64,000 nt of DNA from Cephalotus follicularis (GCA_001972305.1 BDDD01000571.1:310001-374000), one strand, 5' to 3'; shown: positions 23,878 through 36,765, counted from the first letter of the stretch. Notes: a model not told the origin generated them from the letters alone. Made by a program: numbers and translations.

Positions 23878-26370
23878 TGACACGCCCGGACCCAGCTTGC
23901 TGGGATCCGTCGCGCCCACTACGAGGCCAAGCCTCCCATCAGAGACTCACCTCGTAGGTTCAGCAGAACATAATTTCAGAAAAGCATGTTTAAGCAGACA
24001 AATTCCTTCAAAATAGAAAGTTTTATTGAAAAACTTGAAAATAATTCTAACTCTTAAAATTTTACAAAAATCGGGCATGTAGTATTCGTTTATAAGACTA
24101 TGCCCCCTGTAAAGAAAAAAATAGTTTGTAAATCCACACTCTCAAAGGAGGAAACAGTTGTAAAATGGGCTCAGCCCCCAGCAGATCACAATTTAAAAGC
24201 AGAAAACAAGTAATGGGTTGGGCTTTGCCTCAACCATATTAACAAAACTTAAATCAAAACAGAGCTCAGCCCTTTTAAAACGAAACTAAAACATTTATGT
24301 AAACATATAAGTAATGCATAATTTAAAATATTGATGCAGTGATGCTATGCATATGTTGACTCTGGTAGGCATGCCCTTGTGGTCTCACCTCAGCAGACAG
24401 ACAGACTCCAGCTGACAGAGCTCAGCAGACTAACCTGTCAAAACTAAAAACAGAAAACAGAAGAGAGGATTAGTCCACAGGACTATTGAGATGGAAAAAA
24501 AAGACTCCGCAGAGTTTTGCTCGCTTGTAAATATCTTTGCAGAAAAGATATAACCAAAGTGTAAAACAACCGAAATATAATTTCAGAAAACGGAAATCAA
24601 AATATGATTTACAAAACAGCTCATAAGCTCAAAACTAACAGAATCAGCAGAAAATCAGATTATTCATCAGAAACTCAATTGTGTATAGTTTTTAATAGAG
24701 TTTAAACCAAATAAATATATAGAGATGCAGTTGGGTCTACTAGGTAAGGTTGACGCCTGGGCCCGTTGGGTCGAACGTCCAGTAGAATTAGTAGCGATGA
24801 CACCGTCATGTCAAAGCATCAGCAGAAGGTCATACACGTGTAGACAATGCCTCTCATGGGCATCAGAAATATAAATAATACAATACCGATATACCCAGTG
24901 CATCATAATATACTTAAACAAATTTCAGAAATACAGAAATCACCCATACTTCAAAATAGTAGATACAAGGGTTGTTCAGATCCTATATTTTGATTACACC
25001 AGACAGAGGTTGATTATGGAAATCATCCCCTATAAAAGTTGGTGTAATTCCCACGAAATTAACCTAACAGTGCACTAAAGCGTTGACAGTTTCGACTCAA
25101 GCGTCGCCGGTTATATCTAAAGCGTCGACAATATACCCAAAGCGTCGACAGTGTTCAAGCGTCTAAACGTCGATCATTTCACTCAAAGCGCTGACCATTT
25201 ACCCTTAAGCGTCGACGGTTCCTAGTAAAGCGTCAACACTTTATGTCGACCAGGCAATTCCAGAAGAACAGAGCATGCATTTCATCACTCAATTCAATTC
25301 AATTCAATCAACGTCATATAACCACATATAAATCGTGTCCACACGAAATACATGCTATATGTTCAAAATCATGTCATACCAACTACCTCAGTTAGCAATC
25401 CCAGAATCAATTGATTGATTCTTCACCTTTAACTCCAATACTCCTTCAAGTCAGTCAACTCCAACAACTCCAGTAATTTAATCTATGTGTGCATGTTAAC
25501 AGTAGGTAGATATATCAAAAAATCAGTATGTATATCAAACTAATTAACCATAACCAATTAACTGCAATGAAATCAGTAGCTTACCAATGCTATCTAAGCT
25601 TCAAAACTCCATTTTAAACTCCCTGTTAAACATGCATCTCAGTATAGGGATTGATTCCTCTTCTTAGATGTTTTCTAACACTCCACTCAGCTCACAACGT
25701 AGCTGATATAAGGGGAATTCATTACCTCAGTGACTCATAAATTCCCTAACTCAGTCTCCTGGCATCTTCCTCCTCTCTCTCTCTCTACTGTGTTCTTCCT
25801 TTTGTTTTGTTTCTCTTCTGTTTTGCAGGTCGCAGCAGTGGAACACACATGCAATACACTACTCTGGCATGCTAACAACAGTTGGTGACACGTCTTGACA
25901 TTGCAGGACACGTTTTAGGACACTTGTCCATGTTAAAACCCGTCAAACGACACTGTTCTGTTTTAATTGACGCGTAGCACACCTCTGGCACCGTGCAAAG
26001 CGTCGACGGTATGCTCTTCGACATCGATAGTTAGCGCACCATAATTTTGTTCTCATCAACACATGTTGAATACGTGTTTATGCTCAAAGCGTCGACGGTA
26101 TTCCCTTAGCGTCGACGGTTAAGCACAAAGCGTCGATGCTTGTTTCCTTAGCGTCAACGGTTTGGCGCCATTTTTAGTTTCTTTGAAATTTATTTACCCA
26201 ACTCCCAATTCAGTTCAATTTAGTCCAATTTCCTTTCAATTAGGCATTCAATTCAAATCAGTAGCAACAATTAGCTTATGTAAAGGGCAATTAAACATGA
26301 ATTCTAATTCAATGTATATTTTATTCATTAATTATACAATATACATTAATTAAAAATTGCAGTTATTACA
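23878..26370 (-). repeat. LTR-like repeat related to the one at 18.6-21.3 kb
   Basis: On the plus strand it begins TGACACGCCCGGACCC. Its first 1 kb matches 18556-19560, then the two diverge. It runs through two GTCGACG-rich zones (25075-25245 and 26000-26165) and a CT-rich patch at 25770-25795. It probably ends near TTATTACA at 26370, where a LINE remnant begins. Flanking bases do not form a target duplication, so the boundaries are uncertain. Confidence 0.5.
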
Positions 26371-26379
26371 TGCATGACG

Positions 26380-27050
26380 GTTAAAATCCACACAATCCTT
26401 GGTGGTATGCCCCAATTCACCACAGATGTGGTAAAAGTTAGGCAATTTTTCATATTGAAAGGATAGACAGATTTTCTCCGAATTGCCAACCTTGAATTTC
26501 ACCCCTCGTGGAACGAGCTACCGTACGTTAATTCCTACCATCAATTTGAGAAATTGGTCATTATCCCTCCTACCTGACACCACCTCTATCTCCTTAAGAT
26601 TCCCCATAGAATTGCCAATAACTCTACCTCTCTCCGATAAACGTAGGTAAGGAACTCCAAAAACCCTAATCAATAATGAGGCCTTATACAAGGAGATTTC
26701 TGAAATATGTGTTTCTTCCTCCAGTTTATCTAGAAGGAGAATCTGTTTGTCAAACCACCATGGCCCTAGCTTCGACACTTTCTCTCTGTCGTCATCGTGT
26801 TAAACATAAGAAGAAATAGATTGTTGTCGACCTCTTGTATTCTTAGACCAAATCTTATCCTCCATAAGGTTCTTATAGTATTTTTAGGACTTCTTTGTTG
26901 TACTTTTTTTGATATCCACAAACTACCAATCAAACAAGAGAAGCCTTTTGGATTGATTTTATCCACCATGCTGTCATCTATTCTGAGTTCTTGATCCTCT
27001 TCATCAGTTAGTTTGGATTTCTCCCATAATAGATCCATCTCGTCCTCCAT
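26380..27050 (-). pseudogene. LINE ORF1 remnant (DUF4283 plus CCHC zinc knuckle)
   Basis: The start MEDEMDLLWEKSKLTDEEDQ fits the opening of plant L1-type ORF1 proteins. It continues through the DUF4283 core (GPWWFDKQILLLDKLEE, the SLLIRVFGVPYLRLS block) to a zinc knuckle (CGELGHTTKDC) at about 26395-26440. There is one frameshift near 26795 and a stop at about 26518, so it is non-functional. ORF1 proteins bind the LINE RNA. No ORF2 is present here; the 3' side is cut off by the LTR-like repeat. 27051-27250 is probably the LINE's leader. Confidence 0.75.
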
Positions 27051-27521
27051 GATCTCCTACGATGATGCCACCCTATGTTCTCCCTGACAGCCCACTCTAC
27101 TAGCCAACAAGATACTTATCGCCAAACTCAAGCCTACCTCCTCCGTTATTAGATGAAGGTAGCCACAAGAAAAATTAAAAGGATTAGATTGAAACCAATA
27201 CCACTCTACGTGACTAAGGTTTTGAAAAGGAAAGCCTAGCTGTGAGAGCACTCTCTATCACAGCTTTTATGTTAATTTTCATTTAACCGTAATTGCTACA
27301 AATAATATACATAGAATTAAATATCGTAAGAGCTTGAGAAACATAATGATCAAAGCATCATTTTGTTATATTCCATGTAACCCAATTTTTACTTTGTAAC
27401 ACTCATATCTCTCTCTAAAGACCCAAGTTGGCCATATTTGTTAAAGAGGACTAATCTACTAATACAGTTACACTTGCTTAGTTGGTTCACCATTATTGAA
27501 TATAAATACAAATTAACCGTT

Positions 27522-27609
27522 AGTACTTTTGAAGTTGAGATATTCAATGATCATTAAGTTATAGTAGTACTTGTGAAGTTGAGATATTCAATGATCATTA
27601 AGTTATAAC
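27522..27609. repeat. 44-bp tandem duplication
   Basis: Two adjacent copies of an AGTACTT(T/G)TGAAG...AAGTTATA unit (27522-27565 and 27566-27609), nearly identical. The surrounding 27251-27670 is otherwise unremarkable AT-rich DNA. Confidence 0.85.
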
Positions 27610-27669
27610 AGACCTATATATATAATTAAAATCAATCATAACTAAGCTTATCGAGGCAAAATCAAATCA

Positions 27670-28075
27670 AGACTGAATTCGATTTTTTTCTTTAAAAGAA
27701 AAAGATTCATTCTTTTTCCTTTAAGGGATTCGTTTTTAACAAATATAGCAGTTGGATTTGTTAATCTATATATGATATATGTATATGTCAATTTTAAAAT
27801 CAATTTATATCTCTAATTATTTCATGTTGACATAACAAGTTAAGTTAAATACTGATAATGATATAAATTGTTATGTCAAGATGAAATAGTTAAAAATATT
27901 AAATTGACTTGAAAAATTGACATATGTATATATCATATATGAATTAGCAAATTTAACGGTTAGATTTGTAAAAGATAGTCATTTATAGAAAAACAAATGA
28001 ATCATTTTCTTTTGTAGAAAAAATGAAGATTCATTTTTTTTTAATAAAAAGTGACTGAATCTGGTCCAAAGAAAT
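27670..28075. mobile_element. foldback element (about 400 bp)
   Basis: Two long imperfect inverted arms of about 180 bases each. The left centre TATATGATATATGTATATGTCAA is mirrored on the right as TTGACATATGTATATATCATATA-like sequence, and both arms carry TTATTTCAT(G/C)TTGACATAACAA or its mirror. Its centre resembles the foldback at 37456-37856. No coding. Target duplication is not clear. Confidence 0.6.
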
Positions 28076-30328
28076 CTTCAGTTTCAGTGTTTACCTAAAT
28101 ATCCAATGCTATTACTTGAGATTGTAGAGATTAGCGAATCCATTCGTTTTTCGTATCGAAGAATTTAGATTCTCATACTGTCATGTCGTTTCAAAGAATT
28201 AAAGTTTGCACAAAATGCATAGGATGCCTTTCCAAAGCGCTAATAAGAAGCAAGAATCTATGAACCCTTTTTATCTTTGCCTTTCTTTGTAAAGACATGA
28301 CACTGAAAATATTAAACCATTGGGTGGCAACTAACTTATTTTAAGCTAGGTCCATATGACAATTACTGTATCAGTATTTCCTATTACTTGTCATATTAAA
28401 TTAATGCAATGAAAGTTCTTATTTTCTTTTTTCTTTTTTTATGAAAACGTATATATTTACCTTTTTAATAATTTATCTATCTCTTTTTGTGTGTTACGTC
28501 AAACAGAGATTTTTGGATAGACACACTTTACATAAATATAATAAATTATAAATTATTATTATTATTAGTTGTGTTTGTCTATCCAGCTAAAAATATTTCA
28601 AAATGAAGGCAAAATAAGGGATAAATATGTTCTGATTTAAGTGATAAATATGTTCCTGATACATTCTGATTTAAGTGGGCACAGAATGGAGGTTCAGGTT
28701 TAGCTTCATATAGTAAAAGTTCCTATACAATACCTCCCATCAATGAATACTGACAACGCCTGTAACAAAGCAAAAATAATTCTGAGAATACAAATCATAG
28801 CATAGGTGCAAGAATAGACAACTTTGCTTACTATCCCCATTTTTGGATTCTATTCTCAAAAGAAACTAAAACCCCAAATTAGTGTCAGATTATTGGTCCA
28901 CCATACGAAACAGATTGGTCACTAATTTATTGCATTGTTGACTTGTCATCCTGTGACCCCATCAAACCACTGTTTCTTATATTATGCATTGGCCCATGGT
29001 TTGTTATATATCAGAGGAAACAAAGGAACTAGTCTACTAGCTTTTTTCAATGTCCTACCCTGGCCGAGCAAATTTATGAGCAAATTCTAACACTCTTTCT
29101 TTCCTTTTTTTTTTTGCAAGATTTTCTTGGGAGTTTAATCAAAGGTCAAGGATTCTTTCTAAAAAAAAAAAAAAGAGTGAGAAAATCAAACAAGCATTTA
29201 TTAGCCCATTATTGTAGTTGGCCATGTATTTATTATTGATACTATCTTAATTTCAAAAGATTTTTTTAAAAATAATATAATCAAATATAATTAATTATAT
29301 TTTAAAAAATTATAATTAATATTTAAAATGATATAAAACATAACTAATAATATTTGCCTATATAACTATCTGAATTAAGTTAATACCTATAAAATTATTC
29401 ATTCGTTATTACCTCACGGTACACGCCAAAACTAGCATGAAATAATTGAGCCCATTTTTGACTTCAGTCTTCAGAATTCAGATGGAAAGTAAAGCAAACG
29501 AACAAACTTTTTGTTTTCGAACAAAGAAAAGGTAGATGGGAGTGTTAAAAAGATGGCTTTCTCAAGTGGAGGACCTTCAATGGGACCCCCCTTATAAGGA
29601 TGATGAAGCTTACATGCAACATGCCCGCCAGCTCAAACCCATTACCAAGTGAAAAGCACCCAGGGATTATCCAATTAGACTTTTTATTTTTATTTCTAGG
29701 GATAGTTTGGTACGAGAATATCTCTAATATCCATCAAGTTAAAAAATGTCTCAGATACTTTAAAAATTAAAATTTTTTATATGAATATTTTAGATGATAT
29801 AATATAATAATAAAAATTTAAATAACTAAATAATTTTATAAAATAATATATTAAATATATTTATATTTACACGTACTTTTTCTAATATTACTGACATATC
29901 AAGCAATCTCTTAACTGTTATCAATTGATAGATTTAGAACAAATATGAAGCATACAGGTGTCATATCCCCGGAATTTTGATGAAATTAGCTGCACAACAT
30001 ACTGTCAAACTGTCCATATTTGCTGAAACATAATAAGTCTTGACCCCGGTAAGGTTTGTTTTATCTCTCTAAATGTTCTATTTAGGTGAGAGCTAGTGCA
30101 TCAAGTACCAGCATCCAATCCAGTGTACATTTTGAAAGTGATTTAATTTCTCACGAAAGATAAACCGTCTGGAAGAATTTGAATTTCTCGCTAGTATGAT
30201 ATTTGTTTCTCACTGCACTGGAATTGTTCAGTACGAGAGAGAATCCTAATTCCATATTGAAATGAAATACGGCTTACATAAGCATGCATTAAACATACTC
30301 CTGATATAAAGAACTTACAAAACTAAAC
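28076..30328. other. AT-rich intergenic region
   Basis: No supported coding sequence. It contains a small inverted pair at 28508-28600 (TTTTTGGATAGACACAC mirrored as GTGTTTGTCTATCC), a short partial duplication of GATAAATATGTTC at 28619-28660 and an A-run at 29160-29173. The rest looks like ordinary plant intergenic DNA. Confidence 0.5.
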
Positions 30329-30872
30329 AGACTCTGTTTGTTTCACAGAAAATATCTTCCAGAGAAAAACTTAAAAAAATTTTTATTTTCTTGTGTTTGG
30401 TGTATAAAATCATTTTTTTCTCCATTAAGGCTCCGTTTATTTGGAAGAAAATATTTTCCATTGTTTAGAACATAATATGGAAAATATTTTCCTTAATAAA
30501 ATCATTTTTTCTCCATTAACATATGTATATTAAAAAATATAACAAATATATTTCACAAAATTAAAAATATTATATCTAAATACATAGATTCCAAATGTAG
30601 TCAAGAGAGGGATAGAGGAGCAGAGAGATAGAGAAATAGAGAGAGGGGAGGGGGGAGAGAGAGAGGAGGAAGAGAGGAGGAGAGAGACGGGGGAGAGAGA
30701 TAAACAAAGAGAGGGAAAGAAGAGAGTGAAAAATGTTTTCCAATTTTTTTTTTAAGGAAAACATTTTCCTATATTTATATTAAGATTTTCCGTTAACTGG
30801 AAAATATTTTCCGTTGAATTATTTTCTAAATATTACCAAACACAGGAAAATTTCCTCCAAACAAACGGAGCA
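30329..30872. mobile_element. foldback element with GA-rich core
   Basis: The outer ends are inverted: CTCTGTTTGTTT at the left and, reversed, CTCCGTTTGTTTGG at the right. Inside are several GGAAAATATTTTCC palindromes. A second CTCCGTTTATTTGG start at 30431 and a repeated CTCCATTAA suggest an internal partial duplication. The centre (30602-30725) is a GA-rich low-complexity tract. It is non-coding; the family is probably a hAT- or Mutator-type MITE but was not determined. Confidence 0.5.
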
Positions 30873-31331
30873 GTAGGCAAATATCGTGACATTATTAGCT
30901 ATTCTGTAAATCACATGGATTCAAATGTTACAGAACTTAAAAATCAAAGGAAGTGGACATTGCAGTTCACTTAAACGGAAAAATATGCTCTTATTAGCTT
31001 TTAAACGGCTGAGGTTTGTTAAATATGTGAAAATAAAGTGAAAAAGAAACACACAAACAAAAGGTTAGATCACCTTCTGGATCAATCAAATGGTTTCAAT
31101 ATCTAAAATTCAAATCAGCTTACTCTATGTCTTTGAGGTATTTAGAACTTACCTTTGAGGTCTCTTCTATTGCTACATAGTCCATGAATGCTGACACTGA
31201 TTCTGCAGTATTGTACTACAAGGTCAGACTGACGATGGGTCTAAAATCCCGAGTCAAGATGGGAAGAAATTAAGATCTTGGTGGTATAGCACTTGAATGA
31301 CATTCAAATCTACTTATGTATATCTCTTTAT

Positions 31332-34300
31332 CTATCTTTTTCTTTGTTTTCTTCGGCACTCAAAACATTCAGTGCAAGGAAATGTATTTCTATTTAAGTG
31401 ACTGGCTTGGAGTTTGCTGGACGGTACTTTCAGGTCTTCCATTAGTATATGGCGAAGCTTCTCATTCTCCTCCATGAGTTCCTCGATGACTTGCTGGTGT
31501 TTCAACACCTAAATGCATCACAAATATTAATATGTTGAACAACTCCGATAAATTCCTTCAAAAGATAGATCAAAGAAGCTGCAAGTTTCAGAATGGACAA
31601 AGACGATACTTTGGGGTTCCTAAAAATGCACAGAGAAACTCAAATATCAAATAAAGTTTGTATCACGATCACATCTTTCAACCAATATTTATGGAATTTT
31701 TTCAATGGATGATCATAATTCTCCTTGGCAACAATTACCAATCACAATGGCTTCAAAATCAGTAGGAAAAATAAAAGTTAACGTGAAATATTACCATTTG
31801 AAGCATGTTGTTTTCAGACCGCAATCGTCCGCCCTACAAATTTTAAATCCAAGAGTTATAAACTGCATAGCACGTACAAGTATGCAATCTTCTCTCTAGT
31901 AAAACCAGATACAAATATTCTATGCATGACATTGCTTCAAAATGTCTCTGGCTGGTGTGTGGTTGTTTTAGGCTGGCAAATGAGATGTTTTCTGCATTTT
32001 GAGCACTCTACAAAGCGTTGGAATAATTTGGGAAGTAACTTGTACAATGGGCTATTGTAATTGTTTTAAGCATCATAACACACCATAGCAAATGGACAGA
32101 ATTGCATCCGAACATACCAGTTCATTCATGTTGGTGCCGTCTTCCTTCAGGGCAGGATTTTGCAGAAAACTAGTGAGAACCTTTTCCGTTCGACTTCCAA
32201 AAGCTGCATCAACAGGAGAGCTACTTGACACAAACTTTTCGTAAGTTGAACCTGTAGCCATATTTCCATAATCAGGCATGCCTTCAGACGTCTGCTCTGG
32301 TACTTTGGTTGTCAACTGCATAATATTTCCAATTGGGTTTTGCTTTGCTGGGTCTTTTACCATGCTCATGCCACTTTGCAAAGACATAGGAAAGCCACCT
32401 TGGCCAAGGGATAAATTCGGGGCCATTCCAAAATTCGTCATCAATTTTGTAATTGCTTGCTAGCAAATGCAGGGCTTAAATTACAGACGCACGAACAGTA
32501 AACCATAACAAGTATGACATACATCATGGTAAAAGGTAGCAATACATACTATAGCACAAGACTGAATTTGATGCATCACACCGGGCTTGACAGCAAGACC
32601 TGCAATGCACATCGATTTTCTCTATCAAACAAAAATATCATAAAATTGCAGAAATGATGGACCGTTTATGATTACCAGTCTATCTGAAGGTGAAACAATG
32701 CTAAACATCAATTTAAGTATTAACAAAATTATATTTCTAAGTGATATATACTCTGTTGCACAAATGCATGCCTTAGGAGTCACAGAAACTAACAAGAAGA
32801 TAAAAGTTGTCAAATATGCTCTCTTAAAATTTAAAAACAGTCACCTCATCCTCTCGCACATATTATGCAATGGTTTGATAACCATGAAATTCCACCACAG
32901 ATAATATAAAATGCATGTCCCTTTGTTGTACATCACTATCAGAGTATTCAATGACAAAGCAAGTAATACATGACATACCAATTCCAAAGCCATGGCCAAA
33001 ACCAACTCCGCATCCAATGCCTGCTTCAATATTTTTAGCCCCCACCTTCTTCAACTGAAAGGATAGGATGCAATATAAATAAACTCAGGAGACTTAAATA
33101 ACCAGAATAAGAAAAGACATTGACAAACGATTAGCATAAATATATCACTTACAGCATCGTTTACATGTCTGCTAACACCAGAAAACGCATGTGTTGCACC
33201 TCTGCCAGCACTCATAAATTGGTTCACTACTGGTATTGCCCCTGCATAATATAAATGAATTTTCAGTTAGCAAGAAAATACGTCGAAGAAAAAACTACTT
33301 AAAATTCTTAATCGATAGCTAGAATAATTCAAAAAAAGTCAAAACCGAGGTATATAGGATCCCTTCAATTTCAATTTCACTCTATTTCATTGAAATGTAC
33401 ATTAGTGTACATTATAGCATTAACACTTTATTCCTTGTCACATTATAACTATGAGAAGAAATCAAATCCTATATAGTTTCTAGCAAGTCCAAAATTATGA
33501 CGGTAGACCAATGAATGAGCATATGACTAATGAAGTGGTCAAGTGCTCAGAATGCAATGTGATTTAAAAGATCCCCTCAAAAGTTAATGCAACTATCCTA
33601 CAAGATGCTCATACACAAGATATAAGTGAATGCGTAAAAGGCTACATACTGTTCTCAGTTGACAAGAATTCACCGGGTAAAACTCTGGAATCCAACACAA
33701 TCATACAATCAAACTCAGAGGATTTTCATTAATAGCAAGTACGGAAAGACTCCTTTAGAATTGCAATTTATAAGGCATTTTCACGGAGACAACTTCATTT
33801 CTACTCTAGTGAGAGAAAGAAACATAACTAAATTAGTAATACTACAGTAATAAGGAAATTCACAATACCCTAGAAGTACCTCAAAAATAGAATAATAAAA
33901 CCCTAAATGATAAAATTCAAGAAATTATCAAACAGTTGGAATTGACCCTAATACATTGTCTACATCAAATAGAAGAATAGGAAGAGAATGCCTAGAGAAG
34001 TGAAAGGTGTTACCGAACGAAATAGCAATAAGTAGTGTTTTAATTTTTGAAAGGGCTATAACAACAAACTAAAAAAATAAAATTGAAAATATCAATGAGA
34101 GAAGTCAGGATTGCATACTATTTTTAACACCTAGAGTGCCGCCGATGAAATTTCTATGCATGGACAAAAGGAAAGGGATCCAAATGGGCAGCACAGATTC
34201 ACCATGTGGATGAACCTTAAAAAACCTTGTAAATAATTGGCAGCAGTTCTTTGAATCAACAATCCCTACCTTGGAGAGGATACCCAAGTTTGAAGGATTC

Positions 34301-35900
34301 TCAAGGTCCTTCCTCCCTTGACCCCTAAGCTTAAATGCATAATGCCTAGCACCAGACAAATACCTGGTCCAAAGCAAGGCTCAGCCCAATACAAACTGGA
34401 GTATCAGCACTCAATCATGGTTATCCGAAGACCCCATATTGTGAAAACTAAAGGGATTTGATTTTCTAGCTGGCGCTTGAGCTAGTTGAGGCGGTATGGA
34501 ACCCAAATAAAACAAGGAAGAAGCGTTTACTATAGTCAGCTGTGAATTAGGCAGTGCTCAATGCTCTCTTAAAAACTGTGCTAAGAAACACTGAATTCCT
34601 CTCATATGTCAATGGTCAACTTTATGACTTGTACCCTAAGGGATAAGAAGCCTCATCTAAAAAAGAGAAATCATCGGGCTCCTGACAGGCATAGATTGGG
34701 TTTGGGATGGATATTCCAACTTGAATTTGAAAACCTGCACCCAATGCTAAAGGCCTCATACAAGATATATTGTTCTTATTATTGGAGAATTATCTTCCAA
34801 TTTAAAATTTACCATCAATAAATTTAAATGGGCAATCTGGTGTTGAATAAAGCTGACTTCCAAAATATGCAGCCACCTTTAAGTGGATAGTGTTTCATGT
34901 ATGAAGTTGTTCAGTTGTATACCACTTGTCTAAATGGCATCAGACAGCCCCTCTTAAAAATAGAATTTGAATACAGCAGTTGGCAAGACAATTAAAAAGT
35001 GATAATATACATATTACAAATGTGCTAGGGGATTTTTGTATAACCTAACTGTAAAGAGCTAAAACGATCTCCTGTAAATTGTGTTTAAAAAAAATTCTAA
35101 GCAACGGAAACACAATCCAATAGCCCTATTGACCTTGAAATGGCAACCATTAACCTACATAATATAGTTTAACTAACTTCCAAAAATTCTTCAAATGACA
35201 TTCTTTCATTTGGAAACATCTTATTTAGGGAACAATATCATAGTCAACAATGAATTTAGAGGTGGAATAATAAAGCATTGGGAAATGCAGTTAGAAGCAA
35301 TTGAATTTCTATGAGAACACAAATGACCTTTCAGCATTTAATATCACATAAAAAGCATAATCTCATTGATTCATATAATGTCAAACAAAATACATGGCAA
35401 CCCATCCATTCAAAACAAACAGTTTGTAAATAAAAAACTGAAACAAGTTAATTAAACAACCCTCCATCAAATTATATCAATCATTCAAAGTAACATTAAT
35501 TTTTCTTTTAACCCCCATAAAAAAAAAGAAAAAAGAATCAATAATCACAATGTAGGTATATATCTAAATAAATCGTACAATACATGGTTCCACAGCAGGA
35601 AATACTTGACGGGTTTCACCATTTTTGGGTTTAAACAAGCTGCCAAAGTTCATTTCCTCAAATATATAGATGCAGACACCAATATAGCGAGATAATATGT
35701 AATATATATAAAGAAATGCTGGTGTTTGAGAATTGGATACCTAAATTGATGGGGCTACCAACACCGATACCAATACCACAACCAACGCCAAAGCCTGTAA
35801 ATACTTGAAACACTTTGAAAGTAAATGGATTCTCTATTTTGATTCCTTCAAATGTCTTCTTTTGATTGGTCAATGCTACAATGCCACTTTTACTCTCCAT
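31332..35900 (-). CDS. seven-exon host gene: glycine-zipper, coiled-coil protein of unknown function
   Basis: Exons in order: 35900-35741, 33241-33153, 33054-32979, 32599-32550, 32459-32118, 31833-31795 and 31508-31332, all with GT/AG introns and consistent phase. They give 933 bases and 310 residues, ending in TAG. Residues 36-49 (GFGVGCGIGIGVGS) and 95-109 (GIGCGVGFGHGFGIG) are glycine zippers that could pack as membrane helices. Residues 54-90 include VNQFMSAGRGATHAFSGVS. Exon 5 (126-239) is Met-, Ser- and Gly-rich and looks disordered. Exons 6-7 (about 243-280) form a coiled coil with a leucine pattern (VIEELMEENEKLRHIL). The tail holds CxxCxxC (297-303) and a basic RRKQRKR end. I do not recognise the family. 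The clean splice frame argues for a live host gene, perhaps membrane- or organelle-linked. Splicing around the last exon could differ. Confidence 0.82.
33242..35740 (-). other. intron 1 of the seven-exon gene
   Basis: About 2.5 kb between donor ATTTAG/GTATCC and acceptor TATGCAG. It is AT-rich. A reading frame at 34105-34377 (-) has no recognisable family. No transposon with clear ends was seen. Long first introns in plants can hold enhancers. Confidence 0.65.
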
Positions 35901-36021
35901 ATTTCAACAAAGCTTCACACTCTCTCTCTTTAGAAAAGCTTAAAACTTTGTCCTTCTTCTCTCTCTATACCAACATGGGAACAAAGCCCATTATGCCTTA
36001 GTCTCTACAAAAGCTAAGAAC

Positions 36022-36058
<37 letters not shown>
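36022..36058 (-). repeat. (CT)n microsatellite, GA-rich in the gene's sense strand
   Basis: CT run with a single interruption, about 120-160 bases upstream of the ATG at 35900. It probably lies in the 5' leader or core promoter of the seven-exon gene. Confidence 0.85.
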
Positions 36059-36198
36059 AAAATCTTTGCGCTCTGTCTCCCTCTCTAAAACCTCTTTTTG
36101 TTTTGATGCTGTGAGTGACTTGTGAGTGAGTATGATTCTCTACTACTTACGAATGTTTTCTGTTTTGCACTTTGCCACCTGGATCATTTAAAATATGC

Positions 36199-36204
36199 CA
36201 CGTG
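36199..36204 (-). promoter_or_regulatory. G-box-like CACGTG in the likely promoter
   Basis: GCCACGTGAC lies about 300 bases upstream of the start codon of the minus-strand gene. It is a perfect G-box core, which bZIP or bHLH factors bind in plants. A role here is inference from position only. Confidence 0.4.
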
Positions 36205-36471
36205 ACAAGAAAGAGATAATTTTAATAACAAAATTACTAGGATAGCCTTCGGAAATTGTTGAATGACGAAAATTTCCACAACACCCGTTCTACCAAAGTT
36301 GTAAGCTGCTAACTAGATTTCAAAATCTTGACGGTGTGGAGCTGACCATCTAACTAGTAGATGGTTTGAGTGGACTGGGCTTCAGTGGCTTTTGGGCTTA
36401 AGGGGCCCATTGTATATATAAAAACATTTTTGTACTCATCTATGAAACAAGTGATCTTCTTAAATTATCTT

Positions 36472-36756
36472 GGGTAAAATATAAAAAACTCATTGAGTTT
36501 TGGATTCATTAACACTTAACTCCCTGTATTTTCAAATATTACATATACCATATTGACTTACAATTTATGTTTATAACAAAGGGGTTAATCGTTAAACGGA
36601 CTCAAACATGAGAGGGTTAATCATTACACGGACTCAAATATGAGGGGGTTAATATTTAAACGGACTCAAACCTGATGGGGTTTTTGTAATATTTGAAAAC
36701 AGATGAGTCAAAGTGTTAATAAGTCTAAATCTCAGGGGGCTTTTTGTATTTTACCC
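36472..36756. mobile_element. Mutator-type MITE with 9-bp target duplication and internal tandem repeats
   Basis: The ends are GGGTAAAATA and TATTTTACCC, with arms of about 75 bases (left CACTTAACTCC, right mirrored TTAACACTTTGACTC). An exact AATTATCTT direct repeat flanks it (36463-36471 and 36757-36765). Between the arms, three tandem units of about 35 bases (GGGTTAAT, then ACGGACTCAAA) lie at 36580-36680. It has no coding. A 9-bp duplication is typical of Mutator-like elements. Confidence 0.85.
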
Positions 36757-36765
36757 AATTATCTT

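Noticed and set aside
18556-26370. The two related LTR-like repeats as the pair of one retrotransposon
   Set aside because: They diverge after about 1 kb, lie across the hAT right boundary and have no gag-pol between them; only a solo LTR is inside the interval.
34105-34377. Minus-strand reading frame in intron 1 of the seven-exon gene
   Set aside because: No recognised family, no splice sites joining it to the gene; treated as intron sequence.
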